Shown piece after piece: positions 1 to 7,593 of a stretch of 24,924 bases of DNA. Under the pieces are notes generated by a model. That model did not search any database, was not told the DNA's origin, and saw nothing but the letters and a program-made list of their open reading frames with translations. Origin of the DNA: Candidatus Poribacteria bacterium (GTDB taxonomy: Bacteria > Poribacteria > WGA-4E > WGA-3G). The stretch's first letter is position 1; every line of letters starts with the position of its first letter. The stretch lies in contig JAPPDN010000135.1 of NCBI GenBank assembly GCA_028824575.1, forward strand, positions 1 through 24,924, in the 5' to 3' direction. The position numbers and the translations under genes were made by a program.

Positions 1-330
1 GTAAAACTGAATACGGTTGCCTTCTGGATCGCGGATATCGAAAATGGCATGCCCATCGTCGTTCTCAAGTTTCCGTAACCGTTTCCCTTTCGATTTTATG
101 TGCTGATGAATGGCACTCACGCTTTCAACCTGAAACATCAGTTTTTGTCTGCCTTCGTTGGGTTTGCTGGCACTATGGAGACACAATGTGCAAGCGCCTG
201 CATGAAAACGGAAAAACCGGTTTTCTGGGAACGGCTGGTCTTCGTCTGGCACTAATCCGATAACGTCCCTATAAAAAGCGATCACGGTCTTCATGTCTTT
301 GACGAAAAGCATAATGCCTGTGAGTTCCAT
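1..330 (-). CDS. VOC (glyoxalase/bleomycin-resistance fold) family protein, C-terminus cut by window edge
   Basis: The frame is open from an ATG at 330 to the window edge, giving 110 residues with no stop. The N-terminus (ELTGIMLFVKDMKTVIAFYRDVIG) and the end of the visible part (DIRDPEGNRIQFY) are the two hallmark segments of a vicinal-oxygen-chelate beta-alpha-beta-beta-beta unit. A good Shine-Dalgarno (GGAGAGGAG) precedes the start. The usual metal ligands are not obvious: the His normally found in the first strand is absent (GIMLFVKD), and the Glu of the final strand is replaced by Gln (IQFY). It may therefore bind a ligand without glyoxalase-type metal chemistry. It lies 42 bp downstream of nuoD on the same strand and could be co-transcribed. 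The substrate is unknown. The family call is firm; the function is not. Confidence 0.85.
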   Translation of the reverse strand, partial: MELTGIMLFVKDMKTVIAFYRDVIGLVPDEDQPFPENRFFRFHAGACTLCLHSASKPNEGRQKLMFQVESVSAIHQHIKSKGKRLRKLENDDGHAIFDIRDPEGNRIQFY

Positions 331-372
331 TGAATTCTCCTCTCCTACAACAGATAATACGTTCTGACGAAG

Positions 373-1569
373 TTACCGATCTAATTCTCCCGCGATGACG
401 TTCAAACTTCCCAAGACAGCCACGGTGTCAGAGACCATTCCGCCTTCTAACATGAGGGGCAGTGCTTGGAAGTGAAAGAAACTCGGTGGACGGATACGGA
501 TACGATATGCAGTTCCGCTACCATCGCTGACGATATAGAAACCAAGTTCGCCGTTCGGTGATTCGGTCGCACAATAGTGATCACCTTTTGGCGGCTGCAC
601 ACCGTGTCCATCCATAACAACTTTGAAATGATGAATTAAGCCCTCAATATGTCCATAAGCATCAGACTTGTCCGGCATCGTGATCTTGTTATCTTCAAGG
701 TTGACGGGTCCATCAGGGATATTATCCAAGACTTGGGTAACGATACCACAACTCTGAATCATCTCCTCCATTCGGACGAGGTATCGGTCATAGGCATCCC
801 CGTTGGTTCCGACGGGTACATCAAACGTCACTTCATCGTAACTGGAATACGGTTCAGCCTTGCGAATGTCGTGTGCTATACCGGTCGCTCGGAGGCAAGG
901 CCCCGTTAGTCCGTAGCTAATTGCATCATCAGCGGAAATGGCCCCAACACCTTTCGTTCGATCCATCCAGATCCGATTCCGTGTGAGCAGGGTATGGGTC
1001 TCCTTCAATGCCTTCGGGAAGTTGCTGATGAATTGCCGTATATCTGCCTCACATCCATCATAGAGGTCACGGAGAACACCACCGACGCGTGTGTAACTTG
1101 TTGTCAACCGTGCGCCGGTCGTCTTTTCAAAGATGCTATACAACTTTTCACGCTCACGGAAGCTATAGAGAAATACGGAAAACGCCCCTAAATCGAGTGC
1201 GGCGGTTCCTAACCATAAGAGATGATCCGCGAGTCGTGAGAGTTCCGCCATCAAAATCCGGATGTATTGACACCGTTTCGTGACTTCAATGTCGAGCAGC
1301 TGCTCGACAGCAAGGACATATCCGAAATTATTCGACAACGGTGACAGATAGTTCATCCGGTCTGTCACAACAATGTACTGGTTGTAATCCAAGTGTTCAC
1401 CGAGTTTCTCGAACCCGGTATGCAGGTAGCCAGCATGCGGTGTCGCTTTCAAAACGGATTCACCATCAAGTTCCAACACGATACGAAGGGTGCCGTGCGT
1501 TGCCGGATGTTGTGGACCAAAGTTAAGAACCATCTTCTCGCCTGTGGCGCGTTCCAGCCCACCTTGCAT
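373..1569 (-). CDS. nuoD: NADH-quinone oxidoreductase subunit D (49-kDa subunit of complex I)
   Basis: 398 residues, the normal length for a stand-alone NuoD. This subunit forms much of the quinone-binding cavity in the peripheral arm of respiratory complex I, on the cytoplasmic face of the membrane. The signature GPQHPATHG sits at residues 18-26 and contains the quinone-pocket histidine loop. The protein ends VAVLGSLNVIAGELDR, the conserved C-terminus of the family. The start is supported by AAGGAG six bases upstream of the ATG. It is the last nuo gene here: nuoABC lie upstream on the same strand, separated by a 144-bp palindromic repeat, and nuoE to nuoN do not follow. The rest of complex I must be encoded elsewhere. 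Confidence 0.97.
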   Translation of the reverse strand: MQGGLERATGEKMVLNFGPQHPATHGTLRIVLELDGESVLKATPHAGYLHTGFEKLGEHLDYNQYIVVTDRMNYLSPLSNNFGYVLAVEQLLDIEVTKRCQYIRILMAELSRLADHLLWLGTAALDLGAFSVFLYSFREREKLYSIFEKTTGARLTTSYTRVGGVLRDLYDGCEADIRQFISNFPKALKETHTLLTRNRIWMDRTKGVGAISADDAISYGLTGPCLRATGIAHDIRKAEPYSSYDEVTFDVPVGTNGDAYDRYLVRMEEMIQSCGIVTQVLDNIPDGPVNLEDNKITMPDKSDAYGHIEGLIHHFKVVMDGHGVQPPKGDHYCATESPNGELGFYIVSDGSGTAYRIRIRPPSFFHFQALPLMLEGGMVSDTVAVLGSLNVIAGELDR

Positions 1570-1586
1570 AGAATACTCCTTGTAAA

Positions 1587-1730
1587 TAGTTGTCAGTTAT
1601 CAGTTATCAGGGGCTTAGCCGTCAGCCGTCAGGTCGGTTTTTCTGCGAAAAAACCTCTCAGCGGTCAGAAAAAAGATGTTCGGTTTTTCTACGCCCCCTT
1701 AACTGACTGCTGATTACTGACTGCTGACCG
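1587..1730. repeat. Heptamer-arm palindromic repeat R1 (between nuoC and nuoD)
   Basis: The left arm is AGTTGTCAGTTATCAGTTATC and the right arm is a diverged reverse complement (CTGACTGCTGATTACTGAC). The core contains a GGTTTTTC-TGC-GAAAAAACC hairpin and a second partial copy of it (CGGTTTTTCTACG). It begins within 6 bp of the nuoC stop codon and ends about 18 bp before the nuoD start, so it sits inside an otherwise overlapping operon. It is one of nine loci of the same family in this window. Confidence 0.85.
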
Positions 1731-1735
1731 CTTTT

Positions 1736-2284
1736 TTACACATTCTGTTTATCAAAATTAAAGCGTTCGCGTTCGCCGCGTCCGCGGAGCGGATAATCCT
1801 TTCGGAGCGGGTGTCCGTCAAAGTCGTCTGGCATCAAAATCCGGCGCAGATCGGGGTGTCCGTCAAAATTGATACCGAACATGTCGTAAGTCTCACGCTC
1901 CAACCAGTTCGCGCCTTGCCACAATCCAGTGACAGATGGAATACTCAAGTCATTTTCATGTACAGGAACTTTTACGCGAAGACGACCCTGCCCCTGATAG
2001 GAATAGAGTTGGTAGACCACCATGAACCTTGCGTAGTCAAACTGCATCAATTCGGATTCCATCTGCGAATTATCGACTGCGGTGACATCAACGAGGAAAG
2101 TATAGGCGAGCTCGGGGTCTGTTTTCAGATATTCCAAGACCGCGTAAGCCTGCGCTTTATGGATAACCACAACCACAGTACCCCGCGATTCATCCTGTGC
2201 CAAAAGCGCGTCTGCGTGATTCGCCTCTAATTTTTCAAGAACAAGAGGTTTTGGTTCCTCTTCGACTTGGTTCTCTTCACTCAT
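1736..2284 (-). CDS. nuoC: NADH-quinone oxidoreductase subunit C (30-kDa subunit)
   Basis: 182 residues. NuoC is a structural subunit of the peripheral arm of complex I that binds NuoD and NuoB. The family signature is intact: WLERETYDMFGI (about residues 127-138), then GHPDLRRILMPDDFDGHPLRKDYPLRG (about 142-168). The N-terminal acidic stretch (EENQVEEEPKP) is not conserved. The ATG overlaps the nuoB stop codon by 8 bp, which suggests translational coupling; an AAAGGAG lies rather far upstream, about 12 bases. NuoC and NuoD are separate proteins here, not fused as in E. coli. Confidence 0.97.
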   Translation of the reverse strand: MSEENQVEEEPKPLVLEKLEANHADALLAQDESRGTVVVVIHKAQAYAVLEYLKTDPELAYTFLVDVTAVDNSQMESELMQFDYARFMVVYQLYSYQGQGRLRVKVPVHENDLSIPSVTGLWQGANWLERETYDMFGINFDGHPDLRRILMPDDFDGHPLRKDYPLRGRGERERFNFDKQNV

Positions 2285-2789
2285 AAACTGACTCTACTCC
2301 TTTAGGCGAAGCACCACTGGTGATCTTCTGCTGCACCTGTAACACCGCATCAATAAGATCTTCGGGGCGCGGTGGACATCCGGGGATATAGACATCAACA
2401 GGAATAAACTGGTCAACACCTTGAATGAGGGTATAGGTATCAAACACACCGCCGCAGGAAGCGCATGCGCCCATTGAAATTACCCACTTCGGATCGGGCA
2501 TTTGGTCATAGATCCGTTTCAGGACAGGCATCATTTTGATGGAAATTCTGCCGGAAACGATCAGCAGATCGGATTGGCGTGGTGAAAATCGGATCGCCTC
2601 AGAGCCGAATCGGGAGAGGTCAAACTTGGAAGCCAAGGTCGCCATCATTTCAATGGCGCAGCAGGCGGTACCGAACGGCATCGGCCAGAGAGAGTTTTTC
2701 CGTCCCCAGTTAACGACTTTATCAATCGTCGTGGTGATGATGTTGCCATCCGTCTCCGCGGCACCTTGTCCAACAAAATCTAATCCCAT
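2277..2789 (-). CDS. nuoB: NADH-quinone oxidoreductase subunit B (PSST subunit, carries FeS cluster N2)
   Basis: 170 residues with the chosen start. NuoB carries the terminal 4Fe-4S cluster N2, which passes electrons to quinone. The ligands are visible as Cys43-Cys44 (GTACCAIE), Cys109 (GACASCGG) and Cys138 (PGCPPRP), with the 65- and 29-residue spacings typical of the family. The frame extends to an ATG at 2810 (adding MEERRLN). The ATG at 2789 is preferred because a near-perfect AAAGGAGG lies six bases upstream of it, and that choice cuts the overlap with nuoA from 31 to 10 bp. It overlaps nuoC by 8 bp at its end. Confidence 0.97.
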   Translation of the reverse strand: MGLDFVGQGAAETDGNIITTTIDKVVNWGRKNSLWPMPFGTACCAIEMMATLASKFDLSRFGSEAIRFSPRQSDLLIVSGRISIKMMPVLKRIYDQMPDPKWVISMGACASCGGVFDTYTLIQGVDQFIPVDVYIPGCPPRPEDLIDAVLQVQQKITSGASPKGVESVYE

Positions 2790-3148
2790 GTTAAGCCTCC
2801 TTTCTTCCAAGCATAGATATAGCCAAGAAGCAGAATGCCGATAAATACCAGCATTTCAAGTAAAATAAACAAACCACTCGTTTCAGAGAATTTCTTGAAG
2901 ACCACAGCCCACGGGTAGAGAAAAACCACTTCAATATCGAAGATGATAAAGAGCATCGCGATGAGGTCAAACCGGATGGTAAATCGCTGCCTCGCATCGC
3001 CAATAGGTTGAACGCCGGATTCGTAAACGGAGAGTTTAACACGGTTCGGGCGTTTAGGTCCAAGAATATGGGTCAGGCCGAGATTGATCGCTGCAAAGAG
3101 CACGGCGAACACCCCTAACAACAAGATTGGAAGATAATCTATTAACAT
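2780..3148 (-). CDS. nuoA: NADH-quinone oxidoreductase subunit A
   Basis: 122 residues with three predicted membrane helices, the normal NuoA architecture. The conserved loop YESGVQPIGDARQRFTIRFDLIAMLFIIFDIEVVFLYPWA contains the cysteine-replaced ESG segment (Ser in place of the usual Cys) and the acidic DIE of helix 2. NuoA joins the membrane arm to the peripheral arm near the quinone channel. It is the first gene of the nuoABC(D) block, and its stop overlaps the nuoB start by 10 bp. No strong Shine-Dalgarno is seen upstream of the ATG. Confidence 0.96.
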   Translation of the reverse strand: MLIDYLPILLLGVFAVLFAAINLGLTHILGPKRPNRVKLSVYESGVQPIGDARQRFTIRFDLIAMLFIIFDIEVVFLYPWAVVFKKFSETSGLFILLEMLVFIGILLLGYIYAWKKGGLTWD

Positions 3149-3254
3149 TGTTTCTAATCTACTTCGTCCTCACACATTATTAACATTGGCTGGCAAGCTT
3201 CGCCAAAGTGAAGGTTAATACAGACTCGCAAACAGATTCTTTGAATATGCTTAA

Positions 3255-3284
3255 TAGTTTCTCATATTTTAAAAACATTGTCAA
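3255..3284 (-). promoter_or_regulatory. Candidate sigma70-type promoter region upstream of nuoA
   Basis: The minus strand carries a perfect TTGACA (3279-3284) followed by an AT-rich stretch with only weak -10 candidates at usable spacing. The whole gap 3149-3357 is AT-rich, unlike the surrounding coding DNA, as expected for an operon promoter. The -35 is clear; the -10 is not, so this is tentative. I see nothing else in the gap. Confidence 0.35.
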
Positions 3285-3357
3285 GTTTAAAAAAAAATCA
3301 AAGGTAGGAACAAATTCTTCAGCACCAATTTGTTTCGCTTATTACAGCACGGTGTGT

Positions 3358-4101
3358 TTAGAATTGTTTCAACCGTCCCCACGTTGTCGTGAGTTTTCCT
3401 TGGGGTGTTACGGCGAACCCGCCGCTGTTTGGAACGCTATCGCCAGTAACAATGATATTATCAAAACGTGCCGTATAATTCGAGACCCCGAAACCGACAC
3501 CCCCGGTCCGAAAGTCGGGAAAGTGACCAAAGTCTGGAACACCTATTAGATTCGGCATCTCTGCGGGTCCCATCACTTGCTTCTCATTAACCGAGAAGTT
3601 AAAGATATTGTCGTGGACACTCAACTTCAAATGCGACCATTTCTTCAATTTTAAAAGTGGATGCGGTCCAGCGTGGAGGCGTATAAATATTATATCGTGA
3701 AAATCGCCATAGACACAACTTATCTGTTCTCTCTGGCGGGGTGGTTTACCCTCAACGAGTTCTACAGGATCCTCAATACTACACAATACTACCCAAGTTC
3801 CCTGCACCCGCGCGGCAATAGTGATAGCCCCGATACCGTGTTTGTTAAGCGGTTTGACATCAAATTCGACAGTATAATCTTTCCAGGTGCTATCCCCAGT
3901 TGTCAGTAAACGTACAAATTTTTCACGGCTGACTGTTTGAAGTTCATCGTCAACAACTTCCCAAACGCCGGGGGCTTTATCCAACCGAACGAGTTCCTGC
4001 CACGCCTCCAGGTCGTCATCCTTGAAGGTTTCGATAAATGTCCCTGCTGAGGCAGAAACGGTAATAAAAAAAAGAATTACAACAACAGTCAGAAATTGCA
4101 T
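3358..4101 (-). CDS. Secreted concanavalin-like (DUF1080/LamG-type fold) protein with C-terminal WG-LK tag, paralog 1
   Basis: 247 residues. A Sec signal peptide is clear (MQFLTVVVILFFITVSASAG, with an ASA-G cleavage site). The mature part starts TFIETFKDDDLEAWQELV and has the alternating strand pattern of a laminin-G/3-keto-disaccharide-hydrolase-like jelly roll (WKDYTVEFDVKP, LKLSVHDNIFNFSVNEKQV, GGVGFGVSNYTARFDNIIVTG). That resembles carbohydrate-binding or DUF1080-like domains, but I see no catalytic motif. It ends GKLTTTWGRLKQF, a tag shared with two other proteins here. AAGGGA precedes the start. It is a tandem duplicate of the 4135-4872 gene, 33 bp away and in the same direction, so the two probably form one transcript. 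The substrate is unknown. Confidence 0.85.
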   Translation of the reverse strand: MQFLTVVVILFFITVSASAGTFIETFKDDDLEAWQELVRLDKAPGVWEVVDDELQTVSREKFVRLLTTGDSTWKDYTVEFDVKPLNKHGIGAITIAARVQGTWVVLCSIEDPVELVEGKPPRQREQISCVYGDFHDIIFIRLHAGPHPLLKLKKWSHLKLSVHDNIFNFSVNEKQVMGPAEMPNLIGVPDFGHFPDFRTGGVGFGVSNYTARFDNIIVTGDSVPNSGGFAVTPQGKLTTTWGRLKQF

Positions 4102-4134
4102 AGTGATTCCCTTTTCATGCGACTTCGGTTGTGG

Positions 4135-4872
4135 TTAAAACCGCTTCAAGTGTCCCCACGTCGTGGCGAGTTTTCCTCGCGAGACTACGGGTAATGTCCC
4201 CTTGTTGGGGATATCTTCACCAGTAATAATAAGATTATCAAACTTCGCGGTGTAATTCGCGAGTCCAAAGCCTGCTCCGCCTGTCAGAAAATCATTGAGC
4301 CTCCCTACCTTTCCCTCAACAAGTGCTCGACCTGCAAGGACCAAAGCAAAGTCATCCGCAGTTTCTGCAATTTTCTCATCGTTTATTGAGAAAACAAAGG
4401 TTCCGTCCTTAACACCCAATTTCAGCGTTGACCAGTCACCCAATTTTAAAAGTGGATGCTGCCCAGCGGACAAGAGTACGGACGTGTTTGTATGGAAATC
4501 ACCCGTCCGACAGAGCGTGTCCCATCCAGGGACAAGCCGATCACCAATCTCACAGAACACTAACCGGGTGCCTTTAATCCGCGCAGCAATCATAATACTT
4601 GCCCGTCCATGTTTTTCGATCGGTTTGACATCAACTTCAATTGTGTAATTCCGCCACTTCTTATTGCCAATTGTCAATAAACGGGGCCATTCATCAGGAC
4701 TGACCGCATGGAGTTCACGATCAATAACCTCCCAAGACCCGGGCTTTTCGTCTTGTTGGACCAGTTCCTGCCAGTCCTCCAGGTCGTCATCATTGAAGGT
4801 TTCGATAAATGTTCCTGCCCATCCAGAGAAGGGTAATAGAAGAAGCACTGCTACAATCCGTGTTAATTTCAT
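4135..4872 (-). CDS. Secreted concanavalin-like (DUF1080/LamG-type fold) protein with C-terminal WG-LK tag, paralog 2
   Basis: 245 residues with a Sec signal peptide (MKLTRIVAVLLLLPFSGWAG). It is colinear with the downstream neighbour over its whole length: FIETFNDDDLEDWQELV, the YTIEVDVKPIEKHG strand, HPLLKLGDWSTLKL, and GGAGFGLANYTAKFDNLIITGEDIPN. It ends GKLATTWGHLKRF, keeping the tag in register with the stop codon. A strong AAAAGGAG lies upstream of the ATG. It is the first gene of the two-gene tandem. The mature domains have diverged well beyond silent change, so the duplication is not recent. Role inferred: an extracytoplasmic, possibly carbohydrate-interacting protein. Confidence 0.85.
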   Translation of the reverse strand: MKLTRIVAVLLLLPFSGWAGTFIETFNDDDLEDWQELVQQDEKPGSWEVIDRELHAVSPDEWPRLLTIGNKKWRNYTIEVDVKPIEKHGRASIMIAARIKGTRLVFCEIGDRLVPGWDTLCRTGDFHTNTSVLLSAGQHPLLKLGDWSTLKLGVKDGTFVFSINDEKIAETADDFALVLAGRALVEGKVGRLNDFLTGGAGFGLANYTAKFDNLIITGEDIPNKGTLPVVSRGKLATTWGHLKRF

Positions 4873-4989
4873 GGCAATCTCCTTTTATTTTCGACTTCAT
4901 CATACGAGTAGGTAAAGTCTAATGCAAGCCTGAAAAAATATCAAGTGATTTTTTGGGATTGCTCTGATGAATCTAACCGCATGTTAGAT

Positions 4990-5634
4990 TCAGGGCGATA
5001 GCCGGGTCATTTCCCATGTGCCTTCGGGTTGCAGCGTGTAACAGAGTCGATCATGAAGGCGGCTTGGACAACCCTGCCAGAATTCAAAGAGATTCGGCAC
5101 GAGTCGATACCCACCCCAATGCGGTGGACGCGGGATAGCATTGGGTGAATATGTCTCTTCCGCCCGTTCGTATCCTTCTGTGAGGTGTTCCCGTCCACTG
5201 ATAACAATGCTTTGGCGTTCTGTCTGCACGGCGAGTTGGCTACTCACAGGACGACTGGCGAAATAGGCATCCGATTCTTCCGTGCTCATTTTCTCAACGG
5301 TACCGGTACTCCGAACCTGTCGGTCAAGTTCACGCCAATAGAAAACAAGGGCGGCGTTCGGGTTCTCTGCAAGTTCCTTTCCCTTTTGGCTCTCATAATC
5401 GGTATAGAAACAGAAACCTTTTGCGTCAAAGCCTCTGAGTACTACCATTCGAGCAGAAGGTATGCCATCGGGTGTGGCTGTCGCTAAAGTCATTGCGTCT
5501 GGCAGGTCTATTTTGGCGGCAATCGCATCAGCGAACCACTTTTCAAAGAGTTCAAAAGGATCGGCGGTGACATTCTGCTCAAGTAGGTGCCCGTTCTGTG
5601 TGCTGTATTCTCTGCGGAGTTTATCAGTGTTCAT
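4990..5634 (-). CDS. pdxH: Pyridoxamine/pyridoxine 5'-phosphate oxidase
   Basis: 214 residues, the usual family length. The enzyme makes pyridoxal 5'-phosphate from pyridoxamine- or pyridoxine-5'-phosphate using FMN and O2, in the cytoplasm. Conserved blocks are present in order: SARMVVLRGFDAKGFCFYTDYESQKGKEL (FMN phosphate and ring binding), NPNAALVFYWRELDRQVRSTG, YFASRPVSSQLAV, then RPPHWGGYRLVPNLFEFWQG and SRLHDRLCY near the C-terminus (substrate-phosphate and active-site Arg/His), ending in RLSP. No Shine-Dalgarno is visible: the ATG follows the right arm of a palindromic repeat (ACTGACAACTATTTTAATCATG). The gene is probably monocistronic. Confidence 0.97.
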   Translation of the reverse strand: MNTDKLRREYSTQNGHLLEQNVTADPFELFEKWFADAIAAKIDLPDAMTLATATPDGIPSARMVVLRGFDAKGFCFYTDYESQKGKELAENPNAALVFYWRELDRQVRSTGTVEKMSTEESDAYFASRPVSSQLAVQTERQSIVISGREHLTEGYERAEETYSPNAIPRPPHWGGYRLVPNLFEFWQGCPSRLHDRLCYTLQPEGTWEMTRLSP

Positions 5635-5641
5635 GATTAAA

Positions 5642-5737
5642 ATAGTTGTCAGTTATCAGTTATCGGTTGTCAGTTAAGAGGTTTATGGTTCAATCAGACT
5701 TCTCTTTAACCGATAGCCGAAGACCGATAACCATTAT
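5642..5737. repeat. Heptamer-arm palindromic repeat R2 (between trkH and pdxH)
   Basis: The left arm is AGTTGTCAGTTATCAGTTAT followed by CGGTTGTCAGTTAAGAGG. The right arm is TCTCTTTAACCGATAGCCG then AAGACCGATAACCAT, approximately its reverse complement. It fills the whole gap between the trkH stop and the pdxH start and supplies the bases just upstream of the pdxH ATG. Confidence 0.8.
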
Positions 5738-5747
5738 AACGAAAAAC

Positions 5748-7253
5748 CTATCCTTTCCAGAAATTTGGGGAAAAGAGGATAAGTACAGTATAAAGTTCTA
5801 AACGTCCGAGTAACATACAAAAAGATAAGACATATTTTCCAAACGTGTGAATATGTGCGTAGTTGTCAGTTGGTCCGACACTGCCGAGTCCAGGTCCGAT
5901 GTTACCCATCGTAGCGATTGTTGCACCTGCGGCACTGACAAGGTCAAGCCCTAAAGTTGTCATGATGCAGGTTACGATTGCAAAAATTCCGATAAAGAAG
6001 AAGAAAAAACCGAGAACGTTCGTCATGACCTCAGGTGGTACAACTCGGTCGTTAACACGAATGGGTAGTACGGCATGTGGGAAGATGAGCCGTTTAATTT
6101 CAGCACCACTCTGCCTAATAAGAAGGAGGAACCGAACCTGCTTCATCCCGCCGCCAGTGGAACCAGCACAACCGCCGTAGAACATAAGCGTTACCAAGAT
6201 GAACTGGGAGAGGGCGGGCCACTGTTCAAAGTCAGCAGTGCCGTAGCCGGTAGTTGTGATGATAGACATCACCTGAAATGCGGCATAGCGTAGCGATGTC
6301 CACATCGAATCGTAAGGCACCTGTCCATCAACCTGAAATCTGATGGTATTCCATGAAATTAAGGTGATACTCACCGCGATAACAGTGCAATAGAACTTAA
6401 ATTCTGTATCTTGGAAATAACTTTTGACATCGCCGCGGAGTGCGCGATAGTGGAGTGCGAAATTGGTGCCTGCAAGGAACATAAAGAAACAGATGACCAT
6501 GTCAATATAGACACTATCATAGTGCCCGATGCTGCTGTTCTTTGTGGAGAATCCACCGGTCGCCATTGTTCCGAAGGTATGGCAGAGTGCGTCAAAAAGC
6601 GTCATGTTCCCCAACATCAGTAGTACAGTTTCGAGAACAGAGAGCAGCAGATAAACGCCCCAGAGCAATTTAGCGGTTTGCGCGATGCGAGGTGTGAGCC
6701 GATCGGTTTGCGGTCCTGGTGCTTCGGCACGAAAAAGCTGCATTCCACCAATACCGAGCATCGGCAGAATAGCGACAGCAAGCACAACGATCCCCATTCC
6801 GCCAAGCCAGTGAGTGAAACTTCGCCAGAAGAGCATGGCGTGCGAAAGGTGTTCAATCTCTGTCAAGACGGTGGCACCCGTCGTTGAAAACCCTGCCATA
6901 GATTCAAAATAGCAGAAAGAAAATTCTGTCCACGATGAGTGTCCTTCAATGTGAAAGACATCTGCAGACAGATATGGAAGTGTGCCAAATAGGGCGACAG
7001 TCACCCATCCCAAAGCGACGACAGCAAAACCTTCACGGATCCCGAGTTCTTCCTGTCGTGAACGAGTACTGAAACGGAGGATTAATCCGACAATCAAAGT
7101 GATTATCGCAGAGATAACAAACGCCATCAAATCGCTTTGGGTTTCATCTGCAGCCACCCGATAATAGATAGCCACTCCCAAGGGTAATAGCATAGTCCCG
7201 GCGAGACAAATAAGTAAATTACCGAGGGTGTAAACAATTAATTTAAGGCTCAT
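5748..7253 (-). CDS. trkH: TrkH/KtrB-type potassium uptake channel subunit
   Basis: 501 residues with many hydrophobic helices, as for TrkH (a four-fold repeated membrane-pore-membrane channel for K+ uptake in the inner membrane). The four selectivity-filter loops are visible: STTGAT (124-128), ATGGF (231-235), TTTGYG (333-338) and MGNIGPG (449-455). The helix-break segment GCAGSTGGGMKQVR (361-374) is typical of TrkH. Its usual cytoplasmic NAD-binding partner TrkA is not in the window. The start codon has no Shine-Dalgarno; it follows a palindromic-repeat right arm (ACTGACAACTATGAAACATG on the coding strand). The C-terminus RLELYTVLILFSP.FW is conserved in the family. Confidence 0.96.
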   Translation of the reverse strand: MSLKLIVYTLGNLLICLAGTMLLPLGVAIYYRVAADETQSDLMAFVISAIITLIVGLILRFSTRSRQEELGIREGFAVVALGWVTVALFGTLPYLSADVFHIEGHSSWTEFSFCYFESMAGFSTTGATVLTEIEHLSHAMLFWRSFTHWLGGMGIVVLAVAILPMLGIGGMQLFRAEAPGPQTDRLTPRIAQTAKLLWGVYLLLSVLETVLLMLGNMTLFDALCHTFGTMATGGFSTKNSSIGHYDSVYIDMVICFFMFLAGTNFALHYRALRGDVKSYFQDTEFKFYCTVIAVSITLISWNTIRFQVDGQVPYDSMWTSLRYAAFQVMSIITTTGYGTADFEQWPALSQFILVTLMFYGGCAGSTGGGMKQVRFLLLIRQSGAEIKRLIFPHAVLPIRVNDRVVPPEVMTNVLGFFFFFIGIFAIVTCIMTTLGLDLVSAAGATIATMGNIGPGLGSVGPTDNYAHIHTFGKYVLSFCMLLGRLELYTVLILFSPNFWKG

Positions 7254-7257
7254 GTTT

Positions 7258-7288
7258 CATAGTTGTCAGTTATCAGTTGTCAGTCGGG
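7258..7288. repeat. Single arm of the heptamer palindromic repeat (R3)
   Basis: AGTTGTCAGTTATCAGTTGT then CAGTCGGG, without a matching right arm. It lies 5 bp upstream of the trkH start. The rest of the 340-bp gap between trkH and the barrel gene holds the TATAGT element and otherwise nothing I can assign. Confidence 0.7.
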
Positions 7289-7361
7289 TTGCGATTGCTA
7301 ATCATCTTCTTGGAAAAGTTGTTACACAAATGAAATGATGGCGGTTATTAAAAAAAGATAT

Positions 7362-7519
7362 TATAGTAAAACCTATAATTAATTGGGCACTCTCAAACAG
7401 TCTGAATACCTATAACAGGCATTCAGACTGGCACAAACTAACAGTTTTGCGGCGTACTCGCCCAGATGCGACGTGCATCATGCTACAAAGATGTTCACTT
7501 ATTTATGGGCTTCACTATA
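7362..7519. mobile_element. MITE-like element, TATAGT family, copy 1
   Basis: The ends are TATAGTAAAAC and (reverse complement) TATAGTGAAGC, short imperfect terminal inverted repeats. Inside are CAGTTTTGCGGCGTAC and CAGATGCGACGTGCATCAT. Close equivalents of both occur in the same order in the element at 24341-24521. A perfect 10-bp hairpin (CAGTCTGAAT at 7398-7407, ATTCAGACTG at 7421-7430) is unique to this copy. It has no coding capacity. The call rests on the two-copy comparison and the terminal repeats; the mobilising transposase is not identified. Confidence 0.6.
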
Positions 7520-7593
7520 AAATTTGATTTTTTTCATTTTCCGTGATAAGATTGAGGGAGGTTAAATAAGACAGGTCTATGAAATTCGACAAT

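Noticed and set aside
1811..2230. A 139-residue open frame on the plus strand, antisense to nuoC
   Set aside because: It lies wholly inside a well-conserved nuoC on the other strand and has no ribosome site or recognisable domain; it is a shadow frame.
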